Positions 52,901 through 60,247 of a DNA stretch of 64,000 bases are shown one piece after another. Made by a program: the position numbers and the translations under genes. Under the pieces are notes generated by a model, which was not told the origin of the DNA, searched no databases, and was given only the letters and a program-made list of their open reading frames with translations. The stretch covers positions 3,534,001-3,598,000 of the forward strand of contig OZ241844.1 of the NCBI GenBank assembly GCA_965202735.1. The letters run 5' to 3'. The stretch's first letter is position 1, and each line of letters begins with the position of its first letter. Source of the stretch: HK1 sp965202735. Lineage in GTDB: Bacteria; Pseudomonadota; Gammaproteobacteria; HK1.

Positions 52901-53598
52901 AACGAGGTTCGCTCCTCGCCCTCGACCGGGAAGCGGACGAAGATCGAAGGGTCCTCGACCTCCCGGTACCCGAGCGCGACCTCGTGCGACGAGAGGGTGG
53001 CGCCGATCCGGGGGTCGTAGGGCACCACCTTGTACCCCCGGTAGATGAGGCCCTTGTCCCAGATTTGCCGCAGCAGCCACCACACCGACTCGATGAAGGA
53101 GCTGTCGAGGGTGTAGTAGGCGTCGCCCATGTTGACCCAGAAGCCCATGCGCTCGGTCATCCGCTCCCAGTCGCCGATGTAGCGCATCACCGATTCGCGG
53201 CACCGGCGGGTGAACTCCGCCACCCCCACCCGGCGCTCGATCTCCGCCTTGTCGAAGATCCCGAGCTCCTTCTCGATCTCGTGCTCGACCGGCAGGCCGT
53301 GGGTGTCCCAGCCGGCCTTGCGCGGGCAGTGGTAGCCCTGCATGTGCTTGAAGCGCGGGAAGATGTCCTTGAAGGTGCGGGCGAGGACGTGATGGATCCC
53401 CGGCCGCCCGTTGGCGGTCGGCGGCCCCTCGTTCCAGCAGTAGAGCGGCCGGCCCTCGCTCCGGCGCTGCGCCTCGTTGAACATGTCGTGCTCGCGCCAC
53501 AGGGCGAGCACCTCCTGCTCCAGCTTCACGCCGTCGTAACGGCTCGGCACGTCCGTGAAGCCCTGCGTCCTTCCAGTCCTTCCCGTCCTGCCTTCCAT
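49957..53598 (-). CDS. ileS: Isoleucyl-tRNA synthetase, type 2, with two low-complexity inserts
   Basis: A 1213-residue class I synthetase that attaches isoleucine to tRNA(Ile). The HIGH-equivalent motif is GRPGIHHVLART near residue 65, in the form of the eukaryote-like type 2 IleRS; the KMSKSLGN loop is near residue 680, and the editing domain has TTPWTLPSN near 238. C-terminal anticodon-binding regions follow. Usual length is ~1,050-1,090. The excess is explained by a Gly/Ala/Glu-rich insert (residues ~260-325) and a four-fold 22-residue repeat (residues ~990-1078). Type 2 enzymes are often mupirocin-tolerant; that is family knowledge, not shown here. Confidence 0.95.
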   Translation of the reverse strand: MEGRTGRTGRTQGFTDVPSRYDGVKLEQEVLALWREHDMFNEAQRRSEGRPLYCWNEGPPTANGRPGIHHVLARTFKDIFPRFKHMQGYHCPRKAGWDTHGLPVEHEIEKELGIFDKAEIERRVGVAEFTRRCRESVMRYIGDWERMTERMGFWVNMGDAYYTLDSSFIESVWWLLRQIWDKGLIYRGYKVVPYDPRIGATLSSHEVALGYREVEDPSIFVRFPVEGEERTSFLVWTTTPWTLPSNLALAVHPEVDYVFVRTGAAGADPSGAAPAEGSPASVRAAHPEGGRAAEGERSAEGERSAEGEWPAKGKRAAEAGSPDAAGASAPPGGETLILAEALVGAVLRGAEYTIEKRVRGADLEGMRYTRLFDHLPADGPVCRVWTADFVTVEDGTGIVHCAPAYGEDDIRLGQAKGLPVVHGVGLDGCFVPEVEPVAGKFFKDADPILVADLEARGLMFRSERRLHSYPHGWRTGDPLIYYAKHAWYIATSRIRDRMVELNRTIRWVPETIRDGRFGNWLANNVDWALSRERFWGTPLPVWTDGEGDFLCIGSIAELESLCGRSLEGVDLHRPAVDEITFAHPDNGRTYRRVPEVIDCWFDSGAMSYAQFHYPFENRELFESRFPADYICEAIDQTRGWFYSLHAIAALVSDSVAYRNCICLAHIVDGDGKKMSKSLGNIVDPYDVFDHVGADPLRWYLACRIAPEVQKRISVDLVRGVASGFINTWWNTCAFFVMYAKLDGVDLTDDVPLAERPEIDRWALALLHRTVAEVTDALEAYDAHAAGRAIESFVDQLSNWYVRRNRRRFWKAAAGPDKQAAYLTLYECLHTANRLMAPIMPFITEAVHRNLVRGVDDAAPPSVHMSEWPAPDPAARDDALLAEIDVVQRVVGLGRAARSSSGVRVRQPLPRLLVRTPDEASAAFVMRHEAQILEELNVKAVEMLAPDAELVSYRIKPNLPRIGKRFGRRVPAIRAALASADGSAIAAAVAAGRPFGLKESGEVVTPAVAPDAPDRASGPKDDGEAVTPASAADAPDRASGLKDDGEAITPAVAPDARDRASGPKDGGEAVAPAGAAGRASGTETSGGIDLFEPEDVLVESTSAEGYACAEEGGCLVGLDTSLTEALEREGLARELVRTVQEARKQAGLDVSDRITLRIEGTPEVAAALDAHRDYVMEETLATGWGGADWSPAYSVEHGLGGGRWTIGLARADGR
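50362..50622 (-). repeat. 66-bp tandem repeat x4 within ileS
   Basis: Four in-frame units encode 22 residues each, of the pattern G(P/L)K(D/E)xGE(A/V)(V/I)TPA...DRAS; the last unit is shortened. They form a linker between the DUF5915/anticodon-region tail and the final helical segment. The DNA units are very similar, indicating recent duplication. Confidence 0.85.
52661..52732 (-). repeat. 18-bp tandem repeat x4 within ileS
   Basis: Units of CCTTCCGCCGATCTCTCG and variants encode repeated A-E-G-E-R-S-like hexapeptides on the minus strand. They lie in the insert between VFVRTG and LILAEALVG in the editing domain. Confidence 0.85.
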
Positions 53599-53803
53599 CG
53601 TCTTGCTCTCCAGGCGTTCGTCGTGCTCTCCAGGCGTTCATGGCCGGGTCGGCCACCCCGCCGCCAGGGGCGTCGGCGAGAATTGCCTTGCCGCGTATCG
53701 AGCGTGCCACCCCGCAGGAGCAGGGCCCCTGCGGGTACAGTACCTTGACCGCAGAAGACTCTGGAAGATCAGGGTACCAACAACACCATCAGGACCGCCG
53801 CCC

Positions 53804-55420
53804 ATGCCCCGAACCCGCCTCCGGCTCGCCCTTGCCGCCGCGCTGTTTGCCGCCCTGCCCGCAATAGCCGGGCCCGCGGCCGCCAAGCCGGTAGTAGGTC
53901 AGTCTGACTCCAGGACCGCCATGTCGGTCGAGGAAGAAGTTCAGACTGACCCTCTACCCACTACCGCCGAGCCGCTTTCCCTGACGCTCGTGCATGTGAA
54001 CGACTGGGACCGGATGGAGGGCATTGACGGCCGGGGCGGCGCGGCGAAGATTGCGGCGGTCGTCTCCGAAGAGCGCGCCCGCGCCGAAAAGGCGGGCGGG
54101 GTCGCCATCGTCACCTTCGGCGGCGACATGATCTCGCCCTCCCTGCTCTCCGGGCTGGACAGGGGCGAGCACATGATCGAGCTTGCGAACGCCATCGGGT
54201 TCGATCTTGCGGTGCTCGGCAACCACGAATTCGACTTCGGCCCGGAAATCCTCGAACAGCGGCTCGAGCAGTCGGAGACGGTCTGGCTCGCCGGCAATGT
54301 CCGCTACCGGGGCGAGCCGGGCTTTCCCGGAGCCCGGACCACGAAGACCGTGGAGCATCGCGGATACCGGATCGGCTTTCTCGGCTTGGTCACACCCGAA
54401 ACCGGGAAGATTTCCTCTCCGGGCCCGGATGTCGCCTTCGCCCCCTTCGTCGAAACGGGCGCCGCCCTTGCCGCCGAATTGAGAGAGGGCGGGGCCGACC
54501 TCGTGATCGCGCTGACCCACAACGACCTCGCGCAGGACCTGGCGCTTCTGCGCGCGTCCGGCGGAATCGACGCCGTTCTCGGGGGTCACGACCATCTGGC
54601 GATCGCCTGGTATGACGGACGGCAAACCGTGCTGAAGGCCGGCTCGCAGGGCGCCCATGTCGGTGTGCTCAGGCTGACGCTCAACCGCATCGAAGATCGG
54701 AAGGGCAGCATCCGGCCGGTCTGGACGCCGGATTACGAGCTGCGTTCGACCGAAGGCGTGAAAGACCTGCCCGCGCTCGCCGAAGCCGTCGAAAAGCGCC
54801 GCAAGCAGCTGGGCAGCCTGGACATCGTGGTCGGCAGGACGATGACCGAGCTGGATACGCGCCGCGTGTCGGTGCGTTCGGGCGAGAACGCCTTCGGCAA
54901 CCTGGTAGCGGACGCCATGCGCGCCGCCGTCGGCGCGGACATCGCGCTGACCAATGGCGGCGGGATTCGCGGGGATACCGTCCACCCGGCCGGCTCCGAA
55001 ATCACCGGCACGCTGGTGCTGACGGAGCTGCCCTTCGGCGACAGGACCGTGAAGCTCGCACTCTCCGGCGCAGCGGTCAGGGAGGCGCTGGAGCACGGCG
55101 TCTCCGGTGTCGAGGGCGAGAGCGGCGCCTTCCCGCATGTTTCGGGCCTCGCCTTCTCCTTCGACGCCAGCCGGCCGAAGGGCGGCCGGGTCGTCGAGGT
55201 CGTTCTGGGCGGCGCGCCGCTGGAGGATGACAGGACCTACACGCTTGCGACCAGTGACTTCCTCGCCGGGGGCGGAGACGGCTACACCATGTTCGAGCGG
55301 GCCGAGAGACGCATCGCCGGCAGGGACGCCTCCTTCATGGCCCCGCAGGTGATGGAGTTCGTCGAGACGGTCGGCACGGTCTCTCCGGCGGTCGAGGGAC
55401 GGATCGTCCGCCTGGACTGA
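53804..55420 (+). CDS. Secreted 5'-nucleotidase / UshA-like metallophosphoesterase
   Basis: A 538-residue periplasmic enzyme with signal peptide (LRLALAAALFAALPAIAGPAAA, residues 5-26). A 25-residue repeat-encoded linker follows, then a metallophosphatase domain with FGGDMISPS near residue 106, LGNHEFDFG near 139, ITHND-type LTHND near 240 and GGHDH near 262. The C-terminal 5'-nucleotidase domain has NGGGIRG near 385 and FLAGGGDGYTMF near 488. The first metal motif reads VHVNDWDRMEG, so the usual D-x-H histidine is Asp. It hydrolyses nucleotides or similar phosphoesters. It diverges from ileS; the gap holds a CCCGCAGG/CCTGCGGG hairpin at 53711-53735. Confidence 0.9.
   Translation: MPRTRLRLALAAALFAALPAIAGPAAAKPVVGQSDSRTAMSVEEEVQTDPLPTTAEPLSLTLVHVNDWDRMEGIDGRGGAAKIAAVVSEERARAEKAGGVAIVTFGGDMISPSLLSGLDRGEHMIELANAIGFDLAVLGNHEFDFGPEILEQRLEQSETVWLAGNVRYRGEPGFPGARTTKTVEHRGYRIGFLGLVTPETGKISSPGPDVAFAPFVETGAALAAELREGGADLVIALTHNDLAQDLALLRASGGIDAVLGGHDHLAIAWYDGRQTVLKAGSQGAHVGVLRLTLNRIEDRKGSIRPVWTPDYELRSTEGVKDLPALAEAVEKRRKQLGSLDIVVGRTMTELDTRRVSVRSGENAFGNLVADAMRAAVGADIALTNGGGIRGDTVHPAGSEITGTLVLTELPFGDRTVKLALSGAAVREALEHGVSGVEGESGAFPHVSGLAFSFDASRPKGGRVVEVVLGGAPLEDDRTYTLATSDFLAGGGDGYTMFERAERRIAGRDASFMAPQVMEFVETVGTVSPAVEGRIVRLD
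53890..53965. repeat. 76-bp palindromic dispersed element, copy C, inside a coding sequence
   Basis: In reverse complement this segment shows the same ordered blocks as copies A and B: GGTAGTG, CTTCTTCCTC, CGACAT, CGGTC, GGAGTCA and TACTACC, with GGTCAGTCTGA/TCAGACTGACC arms. It lies entirely in frame within the 5'-nucleotidase gene. It encodes about 25 residues (PVVGQSDSRTAMSVEEEVQT and on) between the signal peptide and the first enzyme strand. Confidence 0.8.
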
Positions 55421-55591
55421 GGAAAGGCATCCCCGACGCGGCACGCGCGTCCGCCTGCCGCATCGCTCCCCGGCGTGAACCGGTGAAGCGTTCGCGCCGG
55501 GCCATGCTGCGGGGCGGCGGAGCGGCACGCGTTGCGCAGCCCATCCGGCCGCCGCGCACGCACGGGGCGTGCGGTCACAGGCGCAAGGGCT

Positions 55592-55661
55592 GGTAGTGCC
55601 TCGGTTCGACTTTCTTCCTCGGCACGACATAACGGTCACGGAGTCAAACTGAGGCACTACC
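55592..55661. repeat. 70-bp palindromic dispersed element, copy B
   Basis: The ends GGTAGTGCCTCGGTTCGAC and GTCAAACTGAGGCACTACC are inverted arms. The core is nearly identical to copy A at 8624-8693. The right arm provides the stop codon (complement of 55644-55646) and the last residues of the MazF-like gene. The left part fills the gap after the 5'-nucleotidase. Confidence 0.9.
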
Positions 55662-56051
55662 CAAGGGTTCGGCCCCCGCGTACAGGCCAGCCGTGTCGGA
55701 GACGAACGCGCTACCCTCGTCCACGGCCAGGAAACGCACGAGGCTGCCCCTCACCGCCTCCGCGTCGCGCTCCGACAGGGCGCCGGTCCTGCGAAGAATC
55801 AGGGCGTCGTCCAGCGTGAACAGCTTGAGACGAACCTTGCAGGGGACGCTGAGCCCGGCTTCGCACCAGTCCAGAATCGCCACGTCGCTGGGCCAGTCGC
55901 CGCCGGTCGATGTGATCATGGCCAGAACCATCTGGTCATGGGCCGCATTGAAGTCGGGAGAGGAGACGACCAGAGCCGGCCGGCGCCTCTCGGTCTCCCT
56001 GTCGGTGAACGGAAACGGCACCACGACCACGTCGAAGGGCTCAAAGGTCAT
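55644..56051 (-). CDS. MazF/PemK-family toxin
   Basis: A 135-residue endoribonuclease-type toxin. VVVVPFPFTDRETERRRPALVVSS at the N-terminus has the family's P-F-(T/S)-(D/N)...R-P-A-(L/V)-V-(V/L) core, and VRLKLFTLDDALI is typical of the middle. It overlaps the upstream antitoxin gene by 11 bases. The C-terminal residues and stop come from the palindromic repeat copy B, so the native C-terminus was probably altered. Confidence 0.88.
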   Translation of the reverse strand: MTFEPFDVVVVPFPFTDRETERRRPALVVSSPDFNAAHDQMVLAMITSTGGDWPSDVAILDWCEAGLSVPCKVRLKLFTLDDALILRRTGALSERDAEAVRGSLVRFLAVDEGSAFVSDTAGLYAGAEPLGSASV

Positions 56052-56274
56052 GCCAGGCTTCCTCGTCCTGCGCCGACGTCCACTCGCTCATGGTCTCCGA
56101 GACGTCCCGTGCGGCGCCGTCTCCGCCCTGGAGCACCTTTCGGGCGACCACTTGCTCACCGTCCGTCTCGAACGCGAGCGTGTCGCCCGCATAGAGGCCC
56201 GCCGCCTCGCGGATGCTCCTCGGGATCGTGGTCCGCCCGCTCGCCGTGACCCTGGAGAATTTCATCGACTTCAT
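56041..56274 (-). CDS. AbrB/MazE-family antitoxin
   Basis: A 77-residue protein with an N-terminal swapped-hairpin AbrB domain (KFSRVTASGRTTIPRSIREAAGL then GDTLAFETDGEQVV), followed by an acidic tail (MSEWTSAQDEEAWHDL) that would bind the MazF-like toxin. Start chosen at 56274 (GGGGG upstream). A second ATG at 56265 is possible, while farther upstream codons give an Arg-rich sequence. Together with the toxin it forms a type II module that should repress its own promoter, which lies in the short gap shared with thrS. Confidence 0.88.
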   Translation of the reverse strand: MKSMKFSRVTASGRTTIPRSIREAAGLYAGDTLAFETDGEQVVARKVLQGGDGAARDVSETMSEWTSAQDEEAWHDL

Positions 56275-56432
56275 CGACGACCCCCGGCGGCGCTCCCGCA
56301 CGTCAATCGACCTTCGCGCGACGACTCCACGTCGCCGCTCCACGACCCGACCGGCATTGCCGGGTAGAATCGCACCCGCCGGCCACCCTGCGGAATGGGC
56401 GGACGGCGCATCGTTTGTAGGACGGAGACGAC

Positions 56433-58376
56433 ATGCCCCGCATCACGCTTCCCGACGGCTCGACCCGGTGCTTCGAAGGCCCGGTGACGGGAGCCGACAT
56501 CGCCGCGAGCATCGGCAAGGGACTCGCCAGGGCCGCACTCGCGATCAAGGCCGACGGCACGGTGCGCGACCTCGCCGCCACCATCGACACCGACGCGTCG
56601 GTCGCCATCGTGACCCGGGATTCCGAGGATGCGCTGGAGCTGCTGCGCCACGACGCGGCCCACGTGCTGGCCGAGGCGGTGAAGGAGCTCTGGCCCGAGA
56701 CCCAGGTCACCATCGGGCCGGCCATCGAGAACGGGTTCTACTACGACTTCGCCCGCGAGGAGCCCTTCACCCCCGAGGACCTGGAGCGCATGGAAGACCG
56801 CATGCGCGAGATCGTCGACCGCGACGAGCCCATCTCGCGCGAGGTGTGGGACCGCGACGAGGCGGTGCGCTTCTTCCGCGAGTGGGGCGAGGAGTACAAG
56901 GCGGAGATCATCGAGGGCATCCCGGGCGGCGAGCCGGTCTCGCTGTACCGCCAGGGCGAGTGGATCGATCTCTGCCGCGGACCGCACCTCCCCTCCACCG
57001 GCAAGCTCGGCAAGGCGTTCAGGCTCATGCGCGTCTCCGGCGCGTACTGGCGCGGCGACTCGGGCAACGAGATGCTCCAGCGGGTCTACGGCACCGCGTG
57101 GGCGAACGAGAAGCAGCTCGATGCCTACCTCCACATGCTGGAGGAGGCCGAGCGGCGCGACCACCGCAAGCTCGGGCGCGAGATGGACCTCTTCCACTTC
57201 CAGGACGAGTCGCCCGGCGCGGTGTTCTGGCACCCCAGGGGCCAGCGGCTCTTTCAGACGCTCATCCGCTACATCAGCGAGCGCCAGACCGCGGCCGGCT
57301 ATGTGGAGGTGAGCACGCCGGAGATCATGGACCGCAGCCTGTGGGAGTCGTCCGGCCACTGGGAGGCGTTCCGCGAGCACATGTTCACCTCCGAGACCGA
57401 GGACGGCCGCGTCTTCGCGCTCAAGCCGATGAACTGTCCGGGGCACGTGCAGGTCTACAGGAACGGCCCGGTCAGGAGCCACCGCAGCCTGCCGATGCGC
57501 ATCGCGGAGTTCGGCAAGGTGCACCGCTACGAGCCGTCCGGCGCGCTGCACGGTCTGATGCGGGTGCGCGCGTTCACCCAGGACGACGCCCACGTCTTCT
57601 GCACCGCCGGGCAGATCACGCAGGAGGCGACCGCGATGTGCGATCTCATCCTGTCGATCTATCGCGACTTCGGGTTCGAGGACGTGCGCATCAAGTTCGC
57701 GGACCGGCCCGGGACCCGGGTGGGCGCGGACGAGATCTGGGACAAGGCGGAGGCCGCGCTCCGGATCGCGATCGACTCGACCGGCCTCGCGTACACGTAC
57801 AACCCCGGCGAAGGCGCGTTCTACGGGCCGAAGCTCGAGTTCGTGCTGCGCGACGCCATCGGCCGCGACTGGCAGTGCGGCACCGTGCAGGTCGACTTCA
57901 ACCTTCCGGGCCGGCTCGGGGCGTCCTACGTCGGCGAGGACGGCGAGCGCCACGTGCCGGTGATGCTGCATCGCGCCATGCTCGGCTCGATAGAGCGCTT
58001 CACCGGAATCCTCGTCGAGCACTACGCGGGGCGCCTGCCCCTGTGGCTCGCGCCGCAGCATGCGGTGGTGTGCACCATCACGTCGGACGCCGACGCCTAC
58101 GCGGGCGAGGTCGCCGGGGCGTTGCGCGCGCGCGGCCTGGCCGCCGAGACCGACGCCCGCAACGAGAAGATCTCGTACAAGGTGCGCGAGCACTCTCTCG
58201 CGAAGGTGCCGGTCATCCTCGCCGTCGGCAAGCGGGAGGTGGAGCGGCGGGAGGTGTCGATGCGGCGGCTCGGGAGCCGCGGCCAGAGGGTCGCCGGCCT
58301 CGGCGAGGCGGTCGAGATGCTGGCCCGCGAAGTGGCCGTGCGCGGCGGCGCGGTCGACGAGGCGGCCGCCGCGTAG
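56433..58376 (+). CDS. thrS: Threonyl-tRNA synthetase
   Basis: A 647-residue class II synthetase. An N-terminal TGS domain (residues 1-62) is followed by the editing domain with HDAAHVLAEAV near 72. The catalytic domain has MNCPGHVQVY near 335 (zinc cysteine), motif 2 around FGKVHRYEPSGAL, and motif 3 GSIERFTGILVEHY. The C-terminal anticodon-binding domain ends near residue 630. Start ATG at 56433 follows a GGACGGAG ribosome site. The usual infC/rplT neighbours do not follow; instead a GMC oxidoreductase gene comes next. Confidence 0.96.
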   Translation: MPRITLPDGSTRCFEGPVTGADIAASIGKGLARAALAIKADGTVRDLAATIDTDASVAIVTRDSEDALELLRHDAAHVLAEAVKELWPETQVTIGPAIENGFYYDFAREEPFTPEDLERMEDRMREIVDRDEPISREVWDRDEAVRFFREWGEEYKAEIIEGIPGGEPVSLYRQGEWIDLCRGPHLPSTGKLGKAFRLMRVSGAYWRGDSGNEMLQRVYGTAWANEKQLDAYLHMLEEAERRDHRKLGREMDLFHFQDESPGAVFWHPRGQRLFQTLIRYISERQTAAGYVEVSTPEIMDRSLWESSGHWEAFREHMFTSETEDGRVFALKPMNCPGHVQVYRNGPVRSHRSLPMRIAEFGKVHRYEPSGALHGLMRVRAFTQDDAHVFCTAGQITQEATAMCDLILSIYRDFGFEDVRIKFADRPGTRVGADEIWDKAEAALRIAIDSTGLAYTYNPGEGAFYGPKLEFVLRDAIGRDWQCGTVQVDFNLPGRLGASYVGEDGERHVPVMLHRAMLGSIERFTGILVEHYAGRLPLWLAPQHAVVCTITSDADAYAGEVAGALRARGLAAETDARNEKISYKVREHSLAKVPVILAVGKREVERREVSMRRLGSRGQRVAGLGEAVEMLAREVAVRGGAVDEAAAA

Positions 58377-58512
58377 CCGGCTCGATACCGGGCCCCGAAG
58401 TCCTCCGGGAGCGCGGGCGGGCGCGACGGGAACATCCATGACCGGCCCGCCGCGGAGGTGGTCGTCGCCCCCGCCGCCGTGGACGGCGCGACGGAAAGCG
58501 ACGGGAACACCT

Positions 58513-60120
58513 ATGACCGACTACGACTACATCATCGTCGGCGCCGGCTCGGCCGGGTGCGTGCTGGCCAACCGGCTCTCCGAGGACCCGGCGAAGCGCG
58601 TGCTGCTCCTGGAGGCGGGCGGGCGGGACGCGAGCCCCTGGATCTCGATCCCGGTCGGCTTCGCGAAGCTGATGAACGACCGCCGCTACAACTGGTGCTT
58701 CGAGACCGAGCCCGAGGACAACGTCAACGGACGGCGGATCCCCGTCCCGCGGGGACGCACCCTCGGAGGGTCGAGCGCCATCAACGGCATGCTCTACGTG
58801 CGGGGCCAGCCGCTCGACTACGACATCTGGTCCCAGCTCGGCAATCGCGGCTGGTCGTACGAGTCCGTCCTGCCCTACTTCCGCAAGTCCGAGCACTTCG
58901 AGCGATCGGACACCGGCGCCATCGGCGACGCCCGCGCCACCGGCGGCCCCCTCGTCGTCACCGACCAGTACGAGCCGCACGAGATGGCCGACGCCTTCAT
59001 CGAGGCGGCGGTCGCCTGCGGCTACCCCCGCAACCCCGACTACAACGGCGGCGACCAGGAAGGCGTGGGGTACTACCAGTTCACCATGCGCGACGGACGC
59101 CGGTGCAGCACCGCGCAAGCCTTCCTGCGCCCGGCGCGCCGCCGCCCCAACCTCCACGTCCGGACCCACGCCCACGCCAAGCGGGTCCTCTTCGACGGCA
59201 GGCGCGCGGTGGGGGTTGCCTGCGACGTCGATGGCGAGGCGCGCGAGACGCGGGCCGGCGAAGTGATTCTCTCGGCCGGCGGCGTGCAGTCTCCCCAGTT
59301 GCTGGAGCTCTCCGGGGTGGGCGACCCCGAGCATCTGGCGTCGCTCGGGATCGACGTCGTCCACCCGCTCCCCGGGGTGGGCGAGAACTACCGCGACCAC
59401 TTCTTCCCCCGCATGAGCTGGCGGGCGACCCGGCGGATCACGATGAACGAGCGCACCCGGGGCCTGCGGTTCGCGATGGAGGTCCTGCGCTACGCGGTCA
59501 CCCGCCGCGGGCTGCTCACGGCCGCGCCCGCGTTCGGCCACGGCTTCCTGAGGACCCGGCCGGAGCTCGCCGGGCCGGACGTCCAGCTCCTGTTCATGCC
59601 CGCGAGCTACGGCGACGCCAACGACCGGACGCAGCTCGACACCGCGCCGGGCATGACCCTCGGGGTCTACCAGATGCGCCCGGAGTCGGTCGGCTCGATC
59701 CATGCCCGCAGCGCCGACCCCTGGACCCCGCCCGCGATACGGCCGAACTTCCTCTCGGCGGAAGAAGATCGGGTGAGCCTGGTGGGCGGCATGCGCATCT
59801 GCCGCGAGATCATGGAGCATCCGCGCATGGACTCCTACCGCTCGCACGAGCTCCGGCCCGGCCCCGACTGCCGCACCGACGACGAGCTGCTGGAGTACTG
59901 CCGCGACACCGCCCAGACCGCCTATCACCCGGTCGGCACCTGCAAGATGGGCAGCGACCCGATGGCGGTGGTCGACGACCGGCTGCGCGTGCACGGCGTC
60001 GAGCGCCTGCGCGTGATCGATGCGTCGATCATGCCGACGCTGACTTCGGGGAACACGAACGCCCCGACGATCATGATTGCCGAGAAGGGCGCGGACCTGA
60101 TCAGGGAAGAGCATGACTAG
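58513..60120 (+). CDS. GMC-family FAD-dependent oxidoreductase (choline/alcohol dehydrogenase-like)
   Basis: A 535-residue flavoprotein. The N-terminal dinucleotide fold is DYIIVGAGSAGCVLANRLSE, with the FAD-binding Glu in LLLEAGG. The GMC signatures are PRGRTLGGSSAINGMLYVRG near residue 77 and GGVQSPQLLELSGVG near 256. The catalytic His-Asn/His region is TAYHPVGTCKMGSD and TSGNTNAPTIMIAEK near the end. No signal peptide. The family oxidises alcohols or choline; substrate unknown. A T-rich hairpin terminator follows the stop codon. Confidence 0.92.
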   Translation: MTDYDYIIVGAGSAGCVLANRLSEDPAKRVLLLEAGGRDASPWISIPVGFAKLMNDRRYNWCFETEPEDNVNGRRIPVPRGRTLGGSSAINGMLYVRGQPLDYDIWSQLGNRGWSYESVLPYFRKSEHFERSDTGAIGDARATGGPLVVTDQYEPHEMADAFIEAAVACGYPRNPDYNGGDQEGVGYYQFTMRDGRRCSTAQAFLRPARRRPNLHVRTHAHAKRVLFDGRRAVGVACDVDGEARETRAGEVILSAGGVQSPQLLELSGVGDPEHLASLGIDVVHPLPGVGENYRDHFFPRMSWRATRRITMNERTRGLRFAMEVLRYAVTRRGLLTAAPAFGHGFLRTRPELAGPDVQLLFMPASYGDANDRTQLDTAPGMTLGVYQMRPESVGSIHARSADPWTPPAIRPNFLSAEEDRVSLVGGMRICREIMEHPRMDSYRSHELRPGPDCRTDDELLEYCRDTAQTAYHPVGTCKMGSDPMAVVDDRLRVHGVERLRVIDASIMPTLTSGNTNAPTIMIAEKGADLIREEHD

Positions 60121-60153
60121 ACAAACTTCTGGGCGAGCGTTAGATTGATTCAC

Positions 60154-60178
60154 GTCACCCAAGGGGTGACTCATCTTT
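60154..60178 (+). terminator. Intrinsic terminator after the GMC oxidoreductase gene
   Basis: A perfect 7-bp stem GTCACCC-AAG-GGGTGAC (60154-60170) is followed by TCATCTTTT, 33 bases after the stop codon. Confidence 0.7.
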
Positions 60179-60184
60179 TCTGGT

Positions 60185-60231
60185 GGCTCCCCGCTGGGGA
60201 GCCGGGGCCCCGGTTCGGGGCCCCTTCTTTT
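60185..60231 (+). terminator. Two stacked perfect hairpins and T-tract in front of the NYN gene
   Basis: GGCTCCCC-GCT-GGGGAGCC (60185-60203) is followed immediately by GGGGCCCC-GGTTC-GGGGCCCC (60204-60224) and TTCTTTT. It ends 17 bases before the ATG of the NYN-domain gene, in the position of an attenuator rather than a simple intergenic terminator. Confidence 0.7.
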
Positions 60232-60247
60232 GCCCCCGGGTGTGGTC

